The translations under genes and the position numbers were made by a program. Below, piece after piece: positions 56,737 through 64,000 of a stretch of 64,000 nt of DNA (the first letter of the stretch is position 1; every line of letters begins with the position of its first letter). The stretch comes from Paenibacillus melissococcoides (lineage in GTDB: Bacteria > Bacillota > Bacilli > Paenibacillales > Paenibacillaceae). Location: the NCBI GenBank assembly GCA_944800085.1, contig CALYLO010000002.1:372001-436000 (forward strand), read 5' to 3'. The notes under the pieces are model-generated. The model was given only the letters and a program-made list of their open reading frames with translations, was not told where the DNA came from and did not search any database.

Positions 56737-57080
56737 GCCCAATATCCCATCCGCTCAGTCTTCACTTCTTATCGTGCTCCGTCTTCTTTTGCTCAGTATC
56801 CCTGTCGTTCAGGTAATATATATGACTTAACAAGTACCTTGCGATGAGTCTGTCACTCGAACGGGAAGAATCTAAATTTATCCGCTCGACCTGATATAGT
56901 TGGTTTCTGAACTATGGGGATATCCGTCATAAGAGGGCTAATATGGTTGCTGGTTGTCCTGATTACTGGGGATAAATGTGAAGGACATACCTTCCTGAAC
57001 AATGGGGATAGCAATCATAAGAGGCAGTGGAGGAGGTTTGTCTCCCTTTCCTGAGCGATGGGAATATTGGTCATAAGAAG
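56737..57080. repeat. Cluster of imperfect 25-32 bp repeats in both orientations
   Basis: Four plus-orientation copies of roughly CTGA-N5-TGGGGATA-N5-TCATAAGA start at 56907, 56959, 56995 and 57051. Two inverted copies (CTGAGCGGATGGGATATTGG and CCTGAACGACAGGGATACTG on the minus strand) lie near 56737-56762 and 56792-56817. Spacing is irregular (36-56 bp). No gene is visible in 56615-57208. Function is unknown. Confidence 0.6.
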
Positions 57081-57208
57081 CAAATGAGGATAGAGGGAAG
57101 ATGGAAGGGGAGGTGAAGTCGTTGCCCACCTCTTCGCGGCGGCCTTCAGATGTGATACGATGGTACAGAATCATATCAAGACATACTGTACAATCAGGAG
57201 GCCTGCCG

Positions 57209-57700
57209 ATGTTCACACCGAGCCAATATTCCGGTCAGCCGGATCAGGATTATCCGCTGCTGCATAAGCAGCTGCTCGCCTTAACCGAGGGCGAGCCGAA
57301 TCTTATCGCCAACCTGGCCAATGCGTCGGCCCTGCTCTGGCAAGGCTTGAAGGAGATTAACTGGGCCGGATTCTACTTAATGGACGAGTCCAAGGAAGAG
57401 CTGGTGCTCGGCCCGTTCCAGGGCTTGCCGGCATGCATCCGCATCCCGCTGGGACGCGGCGTGTGCGGGACCGCTGCCCGGGAGCAGCGAACTCTCGTCG
57501 TTCCGGATGTCCACGCCTTCCCGGGCCATATCGCCTGCGACGCGGCGTCCCGTTCCGAGATCGTCGTCCCGATGATGAAGGACGGACGGCTTGTCGGCGT
57601 GCTGGATATCGATAGTCCGGTCACGGACCGGTTCCAGGAGCCGGATCGGGAGGCATTGGAGAAGATGGTCGAGGCCTTGATGAAGGAAGCGGTTCTGTAA
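57209..57700 (+). CDS. msrC: Free methionine-(R)-sulfoxide reductase (GAF domain)
   Basis: This 163-residue single-GAF protein has INWAGFYLMDESKEELVLGPFQGLPACIRIPLGRGVCGTAA and HIACDAASRSEIVVPM. The three cysteines (about 84, 94 and 118) are the conserved catalytic/resolving set of fRMsr. It reduces free methionine R-sulfoxide in the cytoplasm using thioredoxin. ATG 57209 follows AGGAGG. A terminator closes the gene, so it is monocistronic. Confidence 0.92.
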   Translation: MFTPSQYSGQPDQDYPLLHKQLLALTEGEPNLIANLANASALLWQGLKEINWAGFYLMDESKEELVLGPFQGLPACIRIPLGRGVCGTAAREQRTLVVPDVHAFPGHIACDAASRSEIVVPMMKDGRLVGVLDIDSPVTDRFQEPDREALEKMVEALMKEAVL

Positions 57701-57722
57701 TCTCATATTGTAATCGCATAGG

Positions 57723-57756
57723 ACAGCGCGCTCCGGGATGGACGCGCTGTTTTTTT
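57723..57756 (+). terminator. Intrinsic terminator after msrC
   Basis: ACAGCGCG pairs with CGCGCTGT around a 12-base loop, followed by TTTTTTT. Confidence 0.9.
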
Positions 57757-57892
57757 GTGACATGAGGCGAGATTGTGAAGTTGACGCGATATTCATGATT
57801 TTGAAATATTTGTTGTGATCGTACGCACTCGGTACCGCTTTCCCATTTAGTATGTTGGAGACAGAAATCCATTTTGACAGGGGGAAGCGCGA

Positions 57893-59185
57893 ATGTTCTG
57901 TCATCAATGCGAGCAGACGCCGACGGGCGGCTGCAAGGTTGTCGGAGTGTGCGGCAAGGACGAGACGATTGCCAGTCTTCAGGATACGATCGTGTTTGCC
58001 TTGAAAGGCATTGCGGCCTATGCAACGCATGCGCGGCAGTTGGGCTATGTCGATGCAGAAGTAGACGCGGTTACGCATGAAGCTCTTTATATGACGTTGA
58101 CCAACTCCAATTTCAACTTGCAGGAGCATCTGGACATGGCGATGAAGGTAGGGGGCGCGGCCATCCGCATTATGGATGTACTGGATCGGGCGCATACGGA
58201 GCATTTCGGCGTTCCCGTACCGGTTACCGTCCCCCAGAACAAGATAGAGGGCAAGTCCATCGTCGTGACGGGGCATAACTTGTATGCGCTGGAGGAATTG
58301 CTGAAGCAGACAGAGGGCAAGGGCATCAACATTTACACCCATTCCGAGATGCTTCCGGCGCATGGGTACCCGGCATTGAAGAAATACCCGCATTTGAAAG
58401 GCAATATCGGCAAAGCCTGGTATGATCAGCGCCGTCTGTTCGAGCAATATCCGGGCGCCATCCTGGCTACAACGAACTGCGTCATGCCGATTAAGGGGAC
58501 CTATGCCGATCGCTTCTTCTCCTATGACGTGGCCGGGCTCGAGGGCGTGACCAAAATCGTGAACGACGATTTCACGCCGCTGATCGAGCGTGCGCTGGCG
58601 CTGCCTGCGGCGGACGTGGACAGCGAGCTGACATTGACAACGGGGTACCATCATGAGACAGTGCTCGGGCTTGCGCCGGAAATTATTCAGGCCGTCAAGG
58701 ATGGCAAAATCAAGCGTTTCTTCGTCATCGCCGGGTGCGACGCGCCGGGCAAGGGCGGAGAGTATTACCGCGAGCTCGCGACATCGCTGCCGAATGACAC
58801 CGTCATTTTGACCACATCGTGCGGGAAGTTCCGCTTCAATGATGTCGATTACGGCACGGTGGCGGATACGGGCATTCCGCGTTATATCGATCTGGGACAG
58901 TGCAATAACTCCGGCTCCACGGTCAAAATCGCGGCCGCGCTTGCGGACGCCTTCGGCTGCAGCGTCAACGAACTGCCGGTGTCGATCGTGCTCTCGTGGT
59001 TCGAGCAGAAAGCAGTGGCGATTTTGCTTGGCTTGTTCAGTCTGGGCATCCGGGATATTCGCATCGGGCCGAAGCCTCCGGAATTCATCTCGGAAGGCGT
59101 GATGAACGTGCTCACCGATCTGTTCGGCCTGAAGCTTATCGGCGATGCGCAGGAAGATATGAAGGCGATGCTCCGTCTCGCCTAG
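57893..59185 (+). CDS. hcp: Hydroxylamine reductase / hybrid cluster protein
   Basis: This 430-residue protein has the N-terminal iron-sulfur cysteines MFCHQCEQTPTGGCKVVGVCGK and hybrid-cluster ligands later (GHNLYALEE, TTNCVMP, VIAGCDAPGKGGEYY, TTSCGKFRFN, QCNNSGS). It reduces hydroxylamine, and in other bacteria nitric oxide, under low oxygen. The short form lacking the second three-helix bundle fits this length. GGGGGAAG precedes the ATG. I looked for an Fnr or Rex site upstream and found no clear one. Confidence 0.93.
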   Translation: MFCHQCEQTPTGGCKVVGVCGKDETIASLQDTIVFALKGIAAYATHARQLGYVDAEVDAVTHEALYMTLTNSNFNLQEHLDMAMKVGGAAIRIMDVLDRAHTEHFGVPVPVTVPQNKIEGKSIVVTGHNLYALEELLKQTEGKGINIYTHSEMLPAHGYPALKKYPHLKGNIGKAWYDQRRLFEQYPGAILATTNCVMPIKGTYADRFFSYDVAGLEGVTKIVNDDFTPLIERALALPAADVDSELTLTTGYHHETVLGLAPEIIQAVKDGKIKRFFVIAGCDAPGKGGEYYRELATSLPNDTVILTTSCGKFRFNDVDYGTVADTGIPRYIDLGQCNNSGSTVKIAAALADAFGCSVNELPVSIVLSWFEQKAVAILLGLFSLGIRDIRIGPKPPEFISEGVMNVLTDLFGLKLIGDAQEDMKAMLRLA

Positions 59186-59228
59186 ATGATGAACGGGATA
59201 AATGATTAATCGAGTTAATCGATTGCGG

Positions 59229-59256
59229 CGCGGTCCCTGGCGGGGCCGCGTTTTTT
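59229..59256 (+). terminator. Intrinsic terminator after hcp
   Basis: GCGCGGTCCC pairs with GGGGCCGCG around TGGC, followed by TTTTTT. Confidence 0.85.
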
Positions 59257-59425
59257 GTTCGGCGGGATTAGTCACAGCTTCTGAATGGCCCATCTGGCGC
59301 AGCTTCTTTGTGCGCCCGATGTGATATCCGCTATAGACTCCCGGCGGGGCTTCCGATACGGTAAGCAGTGGCATGCCGGGCTGATGCCCGGCACGTACAT
59401 GCAATCAGCCGAAGGAGCTGCAAGG

Positions 59426-61216
59426 ATGAAGACGATTGTCGCTGCGATCAATGCAAAATATATTCATACCGCGCTGTCGCTGCGCCTGTTGAAGGCATAT
59501 GCAGAGGATGAATTCGAGATAGATATGGCGGAGTACACGATCAAGGACCCGGTGCTTCATATTGCCGCCGATTTATATAACCGGAAGCCGGATGTGGTCG
59601 GCTTGTCCTGTTATATATGGAACATCGACACGACGCTCGCTGTCGTCCGGATCTTGAAGCAGGTGATGCCTGATGTCCGCATCGTGCTCGGGGGACCGGA
59701 GGTATCCTTCGACCCGGACTATTTTCTCCGGCGGGAGCCCGCTGTCGATATTGTCGTGATGGGCGAAGGCGAGGCCGTATTCAAACATCTGCTCGGCTGC
59801 TTCGCCAATGGCCTGCCGGTCGAGACAGTGGCGGGCATCGCTTGGCGGGAGGGTAAAGACATCCGCGTCAATCCGCCGCAGGCCAAGCTGGACCTGGAGC
59901 AATTGCCGTCTCCCTACCGGTTGGAGGCGGATCGTGCCGATCTCGGCAAGCGCATCATTTATTTCGAGACGAGCCGCGGGTGCCCGTTCAACTGCCAGTT
60001 CTGCCTGTCCAGCACGGAGACGGGAGTCCGTTTTTTCGACAAGGAGCGGGTGAAGGCCGATTTGAAGTATTTGATTCAGTCGGGGGCGCGCACCATCAAG
60101 TTCCTCGATCGCACGTTTAATATTAACCGCGATTATGCGCTTGATATTTTCCGGTTCCTGATCGATCATCATGACGGCTGCGTATTTCAATTCGAGATTA
60201 CCGCCGACATTATGCGGCCGGAGGTGCTCGAGTTCCTGAACAAGGAGGCGCCGCCCGGCATCTTCCGCTTCGAGATCGGCATCCAGTCGACGAATGAGGA
60301 GACGAACCGGCTCGTCAAGCGCCGGCAAAATTGGGACAAGCTGTGCCGCACCGTGCGCCTTATTAAGGAGGGCGGCAAAATCGATCAGCATCTCGACTTG
60401 ATCGCCGGGCTTCCGGGAGAGGACTACGCCTCCTTCAAGAAGACATTCAACGACGTCTTCGCGCTCCGGCCGGAGGAGCTGCAGCTCGGCTTCCTGAAGC
60501 TGCTGCGCGGCACGGGCTTGCGGGCGGAGGCCGGCCGGTACGGGTATAAATATATGGAGCATGCCCCTTATGAAATGCTGGAGAACGATGTCCTCCCGTT
60601 TTCGGATGTCATCCGCATCAAGCGGGTAGAGGATATTTTGGAAAAGTACTGGAATTCGCATCGAGCCGACTATACCGTCGATTATTTGACGCAGCGCTCT
60701 TTTGCGACGCCGTATGATTTTTTTCAACAGTTCGGAGATGATTGGTCGGAACAGGGCTGGGGGCGCATCGGCCATCAGTTGCATGATCTATTCCTCCGTC
60801 TGGAGCGATTTCTGGAGCGGGCGCAGGTGCCGGATCTGGACGTCATTCGAAGTCTGATGCGGTTGGATTATATGCTCCAGCACCGCCACAAGCCGCGCAC
60901 CCTCTGGTGGACATCCCCGCCGAAGGCGGAGGTCGGGGCCTGGCTGAAGCGATTGGCGGATGCGCCCGAGCTGCTCCATGCCGGCTTCGGCAGTCTGGAG
61001 CTGACCGAGCAAGCGCTGCATAAGCATGCCATGGTTGACCTCTGGCCATGTGACGCTGTCCGCTTGGTGGAGACGGGAGAAGTGGATCGTTCCGCCCCGA
61101 GCACCGTGATCGTCGTCTTTGGCGAGGCGGCAGCTGCGGCGGAGCGGCGCCAATTGCCCCGTTGGTATGCTTGCCCTGCGGTTATCAATGGGCATGTAAT
61201 TTATGGAAATAAGTAA
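59426..61216 (+). CDS. B12-binding-domain radical SAM protein (DUF4080 type)
   Basis: This 596-residue protein has an N-terminal cobalamin-binding Rossmann domain (PDVVGLSCYIWNIDTTLAVV, VLGGPEVSFDP, VMGEGE), a radical SAM core with ETSRGCPFNCQFC (Cys186, 190, 193 for the 4Fe-4S cluster), and a C-terminal DUF4080-like domain. The substrate is unknown; B12 radical SAM enzymes often methylate inert carbons. ATG 59426 has GAAGGAG eight bases upstream. The stop codon lies inside the direct repeat of the neighbouring IS, which therefore did not alter the protein. Confidence 0.87.
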   Translation: MKTIVAAINAKYIHTALSLRLLKAYAEDEFEIDMAEYTIKDPVLHIAADLYNRKPDVVGLSCYIWNIDTTLAVVRILKQVMPDVRIVLGGPEVSFDPDYFLRREPAVDIVVMGEGEAVFKHLLGCFANGLPVETVAGIAWREGKDIRVNPPQAKLDLEQLPSPYRLEADRADLGKRIIYFETSRGCPFNCQFCLSSTETGVRFFDKERVKADLKYLIQSGARTIKFLDRTFNINRDYALDIFRFLIDHHDGCVFQFEITADIMRPEVLEFLNKEAPPGIFRFEIGIQSTNEETNRLVKRRQNWDKLCRTVRLIKEGGKIDQHLDLIAGLPGEDYASFKKTFNDVFALRPEELQLGFLKLLRGTGLRAEAGRYGYKYMEHAPYEMLENDVLPFSDVIRIKRVEDILEKYWNSHRADYTVDYLTQRSFATPYDFFQQFGDDWSEQGWGRIGHQLHDLFLRLERFLERAQVPDLDVIRSLMRLDYMLQHRHKPRTLWWTSPPKAEVGAWLKRLADAPELLHAGFGSLELTEQALHKHAMVDLWPCDAVRLVETGEVDRSAPSTVIVVFGEAAAAAERRQLPRWYACPAVINGHVIYGNK

Positions 61217-61224
61217 AAGAGTAT
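61207..61224. repeat. Direct repeat flanking the ISNCY/IS1202-like element, left copy
   Basis: AAATAAGTAAAAGAGTAT occurs here and at 62697-62714. It includes the stop codon of the radical SAM gene (61214-61216). Confidence 0.85.
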
Positions 61225-62696
61225 GTCAATCGTCTGTGAAAATGTCACTTTAACTGTGCTATGAAAATGTCACTTGTGTGATCAGAGGTCAGCCTTACCA
61301 GGTGACCTCTGCATAGCTATTATGTTGCGAATACATTGCATCTTGGAACGAACTGTTTTTTGTGGTACGCTTATTTTTAGTGTTATCATACGTGGTTTTC
61401 CACGGATGATTCTGGGCGGGTTTGCGTGGCGACGCAGAACTCGCCTTTTTTGATCCAGACGTCTTGCGCTGTGGCTTCTGAGTTTCTTTGAGTGCCCAGG
61501 GCTGGCCTTGGTGCCACAACAATACATCCCCTGTTAACGTCTCCCGCACTTCAACCGTCGTTTTTGCATCCAGACGAAGGGAAGCAGGCTGGGCAAGGGT
61601 ATAGCACTTTCCGTTGTACGAGAGGGTGTTTCCGGTCCCGAGTTGCCGATAATTGCGAAGCGTGAACACATGATTTAAATCGATAGACGGATCAAGCTTC
61701 AGGTAAGCCGAATCGGTCATTTTTGGCTCTATGGCAAATTTGTGATTGTGCTTCTGCAATAGGCTGGGCAGAGCCGCGTTCGCCTCTTCCAGCGTCTTGA
61801 TGCCAAGAAGCCGCAGTTCGATCACCAAGCGATCCTGAAATGTTTGCCAGAGGCGTTCTACCCGTCCCTTGGCTTGCGGTGTAATTGCCTTGATGTGCTC
61901 AATATGCAAGTCAGCCATCGCTTTGCCGAAGTGGGAGAGCGGTTTGGTCTCCCCAGCGAGCTCTTGCTCGAGCGTCAGCTTTTCGTTAGGCGACCGGAAA
62001 ATCGTATGCCGATCACTGTAAAGCCCAAGGGGAACCCCGTATTTTTCTATCCCTTGCTGCATGACTAGAGAGTAGGCCTCCCGGCATTCGTTCGGACGAA
62101 AGACGGCACCGACAACGGTACCTGTTGCATCGTCAATCGCAGCATGCAGCGTAAAGGATGAAGCCCGATCCTCCAACCATGCATAAGGAGTTGCGTCAAT
62201 CTGCCACAGCATGCCGGCTTGCGGTTTGCGTTCCCGTGGCGGATGGGCTTTACTGCGACGCCGCTGCTTGGCTTGCTTGAGCCCACTAGCCAGAAGGATA
62301 CGTCTCACGCTGGAAGCGCTCAGTGTCAACGATTCATGCTCCTCAAGAAGCTCTGCGAAGTGGCAGCAATTGCTTCCGTAATACTTGGCTGTGTACAGCT
62401 CAACGATTCGTTCCTTCACTTCATTGGGAAGGGCGTGATGAGGCTGTTTCCCCCGATTCTTGTGTATAAGTTCTTGTGCTCCTTTTCCGGATTGGTATTT
62501 CTTCTTTAGCCGAATGACTTGGCGTTCTGATAAACCCAGCGCTGCCGCTCCCTCCCTATTGGTCATCCGCCCATCTATGATTTTCTCCACAACGAGTACC
62601 TTCTTCATTTCTGCTTTCGTCAATGTCAATATCTCCTGTCCCATAGTGACATTATCTCAGAACAGTTATAGGGTGACATTATCACAGAAGAACAAC
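61225..62696 (-). mobile_element. ISNCY/IS1202-like insertion sequence, about 1.47 kb
   Basis: The ends are imperfect inverted repeats of about 25 bp (TGTCAATCGTCTGTGA... and TGTTGTTCTTCTGTGA..., 20 of 25 matching). Each end carries two copies of an AATGTCAC-type motif (61238 and 61263; 62644 and 62673), probably transposase sites. Identical 18-bp direct repeats flank it; unusually long target duplications are known for IS1202-type elements. Confidence 0.82.
61295..62644 (-). CDS. Transposase of ISNCY/IS1202-like element
   Basis: This 449-residue integrase-fold transposase has an N-terminal helix-turn-helix (MTNREGAAALGLSERQVIRLKKKY), a DDE core (LWQIDATPYAWLEDRASSFTLHAAIDDATGTVVGAVF, LGLYSDRHTIFRSPNE, ITPQAKGRVERLWQTFQDRLVIELRL with the final Glu) and a basic C-terminal tail. 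It is full length and open throughout, so the element is probably functional. Confidence 0.9.
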   Translation of the reverse strand: MGQEILTLTKAEMKKVLVVEKIIDGRMTNREGAAALGLSERQVIRLKKKYQSGKGAQELIHKNRGKQPHHALPNEVKERIVELYTAKYYGSNCCHFAELLEEHESLTLSASSVRRILLASGLKQAKQRRRSKAHPPRERKPQAGMLWQIDATPYAWLEDRASSFTLHAAIDDATGTVVGAVFRPNECREAYSLVMQQGIEKYGVPLGLYSDRHTIFRSPNEKLTLEQELAGETKPLSHFGKAMADLHIEHIKAITPQAKGRVERLWQTFQDRLVIELRLLGIKTLEEANAALPSLLQKHNHKFAIEPKMTDSAYLKLDPSIDLNHVFTLRNYRQLGTGNTLSYNGKCYTLAQPASLRLDAKTTVEVRETLTGDVLLWHQGQPWALKETQKPQRKTSGSKKASSASPRKPAQNHPWKTTYDNTKNKRTTKNSSFQDAMYSQHNSYAEVTW

Positions 62697-62760
62697 AAAT
62701 AAGTAAAAGAGTATTGCAACTTTTCGTCGATTTATTTATAATAATATTCGTTGTTAAACT

Positions 62761-62835
62761 GCTGGTGTAGCTCAGGGGTAGAGCAACGCACTCGTAATGC
62801 GTAGGTCGGGGGTTCAATTCCCTTCACCAGCACCA
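62761..62835 (+). tRNA. tRNA-Thr (anticodon CGU)
   Basis: The cloverleaf is complete: acceptor GCTGGTG/CACCAGC, D-arm GCTC/GAGC, anticodon stem ACGCA/TGCGT with loop CTCGTAA, T-loop TTCAATT, and encoded CCA. The T-stem has two G-U pairs. The anticodon CGT reads ACG (Thr). Confidence 0.95.
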
Positions 62836-62852
62836 CTTACATGTCGATAACG

Positions 62853-62890
62853 GCGCGGCTTCCGGGGTTCCGGGGGCCGCGCTATTTGTA
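62853..62890 (+). terminator. Terminator after tRNA-Thr
   Basis: GCGCGGC pairs with GCCGCGC around a GC-rich loop; the following TATTTG is only a weak T-tract. Confidence 0.6.
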
Positions 62891-63044
62891 TGCAGGCTCA
62901 TCTACCCTTTATCCAGATAAAGCGGCTTTTTCTCCTCAATTTGCTGTCCGGTGATTGAATCTCCGACATTGCGAAGGACAGCAAATAAAGCGTTTATGCA
63001 AATGACCGCAAAAAAACCTTGAAAGGCACGAAGCCACTCAAGGT

Positions 63045-63163
63045 CATTGAGACTAAGCATGAATTGATGCCCAATTTTTAAATATTTCCAGTATCTCTCT
63101 AAGATTGTTTGGTCCACCGTATCCCTTAAAAGTGTTTTCTTCTACAAAACAATGAATCCAATC
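63045..63163 (-). pseudogene. Possible C-terminal gene remnant
   Basis: A minus-strand frame encodes LNDWIHCFVEENTFKGYGG and then PNNLREILEIFKNWASIHA before TAG. The composition looks like a real protein end, but there is no start or upstream portion, and it overlaps the last codons of the GH18 gene. I do not recognise the family. Nothing else was seen in 62891-63165. Confidence 0.3.
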
Positions 63164-63165
63164 GT

Positions 63166-64000
63166 TCAGTTGTTTTTCAAGACATCAATTAATTTTTTTG
63201 TCCAACTAAAGTCTGTTTCGGTAATTGTATTATCTCCATATTCTTTTCCATCTCTATCGATGGCATAGATAAACATTCCTCCCTTAGGACCCTCTTCCGG
63301 TTGCCAAACAGCATATTTGTAGGCTCTACTTGTTTCAAATGGTTCCTGAGTATCCCCCCAGTTTGCGCCTAATTCTTCCTGAAAAGATATCCCCGGAAGA
63401 AACTGATCAGGGAAGATCGTCTTTTTATAGGTTGCCCATGTACTATCTAATCTACCAGGGTCTCTGCCATAAGCTTGTAGAAACAAATAATCACAAAATG
63501 GAGCTACTTTTTTGAATAGACTATGATTGTCTTTGTTTGTATCATAAATAAGCAGTTTGCCACTATTCGACATTGGTCCTAACCGTTTAGACAGAGCTTC
63601 AAAAACACCAAAAGCTTTTGTTTCTTTTTCTTGAGTTAAAGTTTCCTCCATATCAATATCTAAGCCATCTAAATTGTAGGGAGTTAAGTATTTATCTATT
63701 AAGGATTGCGCATGATCATCATATTCTTTGGATGTGGGCATTGTACCAATACTAGGTACGTTATATAGCTCCCTTATATCTATAGTGCGTATCACTTTGG
63801 TTTGACGTTCGTGCAAGATAGGCACATACGTATCACGAAGCGTGTCCCAAAATAGTTGTTCATCTGTACCTGGTTTAACATAGTGGAAGACGGAAACGAT
63901 ATCGATTTCTTCAGGAATGTCTGTCATAGCTGTCACATTAGGGTATGGTAGAGTGGAATTTGCATCATGAGGCATGGTTACGTCACGCCATGTTCTATAG
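63166..64000 (-). CDS. GH18 endo-beta-N-acetylglucosaminidase, C-terminal part (runs off window)
   Basis: The visible 278 residues start within YRTWRDVTMPHDANSTLPYPNVT and include the GH18 catalytic motif in YNLDGLDIDMEETL (DxxDxDxE, Glu as acid), LIYDTNKD, CDYLFLQAYGRD and a C-terminal MFIYAIDRDGKEYGDN. It resembles EndoF2/EndoS-type enzymes that cut the chitobiose core of N-glycans. Such enzymes are normally secreted, but the N-terminus is outside the window. It could supply mannose-rich glycans, a possible link to the GH130 system, which is speculation. Confidence 0.85.
   Translation of the reverse strand, partial: YRTWRDVTMPHDANSTLPYPNVTAMTDIPEEIDIVSVFHYVKPGTDEQLFWDTLRDTYVPILHERQTKVIRTIDIRELYNVPSIGTMPTSKEYDDHAQSLIDKYLTPYNLDGLDIDMEETLTQEKETKAFGVFEALSKRLGPMSNSGKLLIYDTNKDNHSLFKKVAPFCDYLFLQAYGRDPGRLDSTWATYKKTIFPDQFLPGISFQEELGANWGDTQEPFETSRAYKYAVWQPEEGPKGGMFIYAIDRDGKEYGDNTITETDFSWTKKLIDVLKNN

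Noticed and set aside
56907..57080. CRISPR array
   Set aside because: Repeats are imperfect, irregularly spaced, occur in both orientations, and no cas genes are near.
57760..57892. Fnr or Rex box before hcp
   Set aside because: No TTGTGA-N-TCACAA type palindrome is present; only isolated TGTGA half-sites.
57377..59404. 675-residue minus-strand frame
   Set aside because: It is antisense to msrC and hcp, both with unmistakable conserved motifs, so it is not a gene.

Overview
The window looks like a chromosomal segment of a Paenibacillus, probably near the dendritiformis/thiaminolyticus/alvei/popilliae group. The reasons are Shine-Dalgarno starts of the GGAGG type, YesM-type kinase/AraC-type regulator sugar-uptake clusters, a paeninodin-type lasso peptide cluster, and SinI/SinR-like proteins close to those of Bacillus. 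The species call is inference from gene content. The segment carries four insertion sequences of different families and at least nine broken genes, so the genome appears to be decaying; some single-base lesions could also be assembly errors.

Region 1 (1-12.5 kb) is a glycoside-uptake regulon: the start of a GH130 mannoside phosphorylase, a LacI-type regulator with two matching palindromic operators, a lipoprotein binding protein, a two-component system, two ABC permeases, a second binding protein and an FAD-dependent oxidoreductase. The response regulator, the second permease and the second binding protein each contain one in-frame stop codon.

Region 2 (12.7-37.4 kb) is an exopolysaccharide locus resembling B. 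subtilis eps: beta-helix protein, Wzz/CpsD pair, CapD/EpsC dehydratase, GalU, glycosyltransferases, EpsG-type polymerase, priming sugar transferase, EpsN-type aminotransferase, EpsM-type acetyltransferase (inverted), pyruvyl transferase, flippase and GalE. Three genes are broken: capD by an IS110 element, a GT2 glycosyltransferase by a small deletion, and a nucleotidyltransferase by an IS4 element.

Region 3 (37.4-44.1 kb) holds a 56-residue SinI-like gene, a 111-residue SinR, and a complete lasso peptide operon (cyclase, precursor, HPr-kinase-like tailoring kinase, B1, B2, ABC exporter). Palindromes of the form GTTCTT-N4-AAGAAC, which contain the known SinR half-site, lie upstream of wzz, of capD, between epsM and the nucleotidyltransferase, and as a perfect pair upstream of the lasso cyclase. 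This suggests one SinI/SinR switch over matrix polysaccharide and lasso peptide, the most interesting idea in the window.

Region 4 (44.2-64 kb) is mostly housekeeping: a second LacI regulator, a TagO/WecA enzyme, remnants of a SUFU-domain gene and a surface-layer 5'-nucleotidase joined by a deletion, class I ribonucleotide reductase under a cobalamin riboswitch and probable NrdR boxes, an old yellow enzyme, a lysophospholipase-like hydrolase, a decayed IS200/IS605 element, a cluster of short imperfect repeats, free methionine-R-sulfoxide reductase, hydroxylamine reductase, a B12-binding radical SAM protein, an intact IS with long direct repeats, tRNA-Thr(CGU), and the C-terminal part of a GH18 endoglycosidase that runs off the window.
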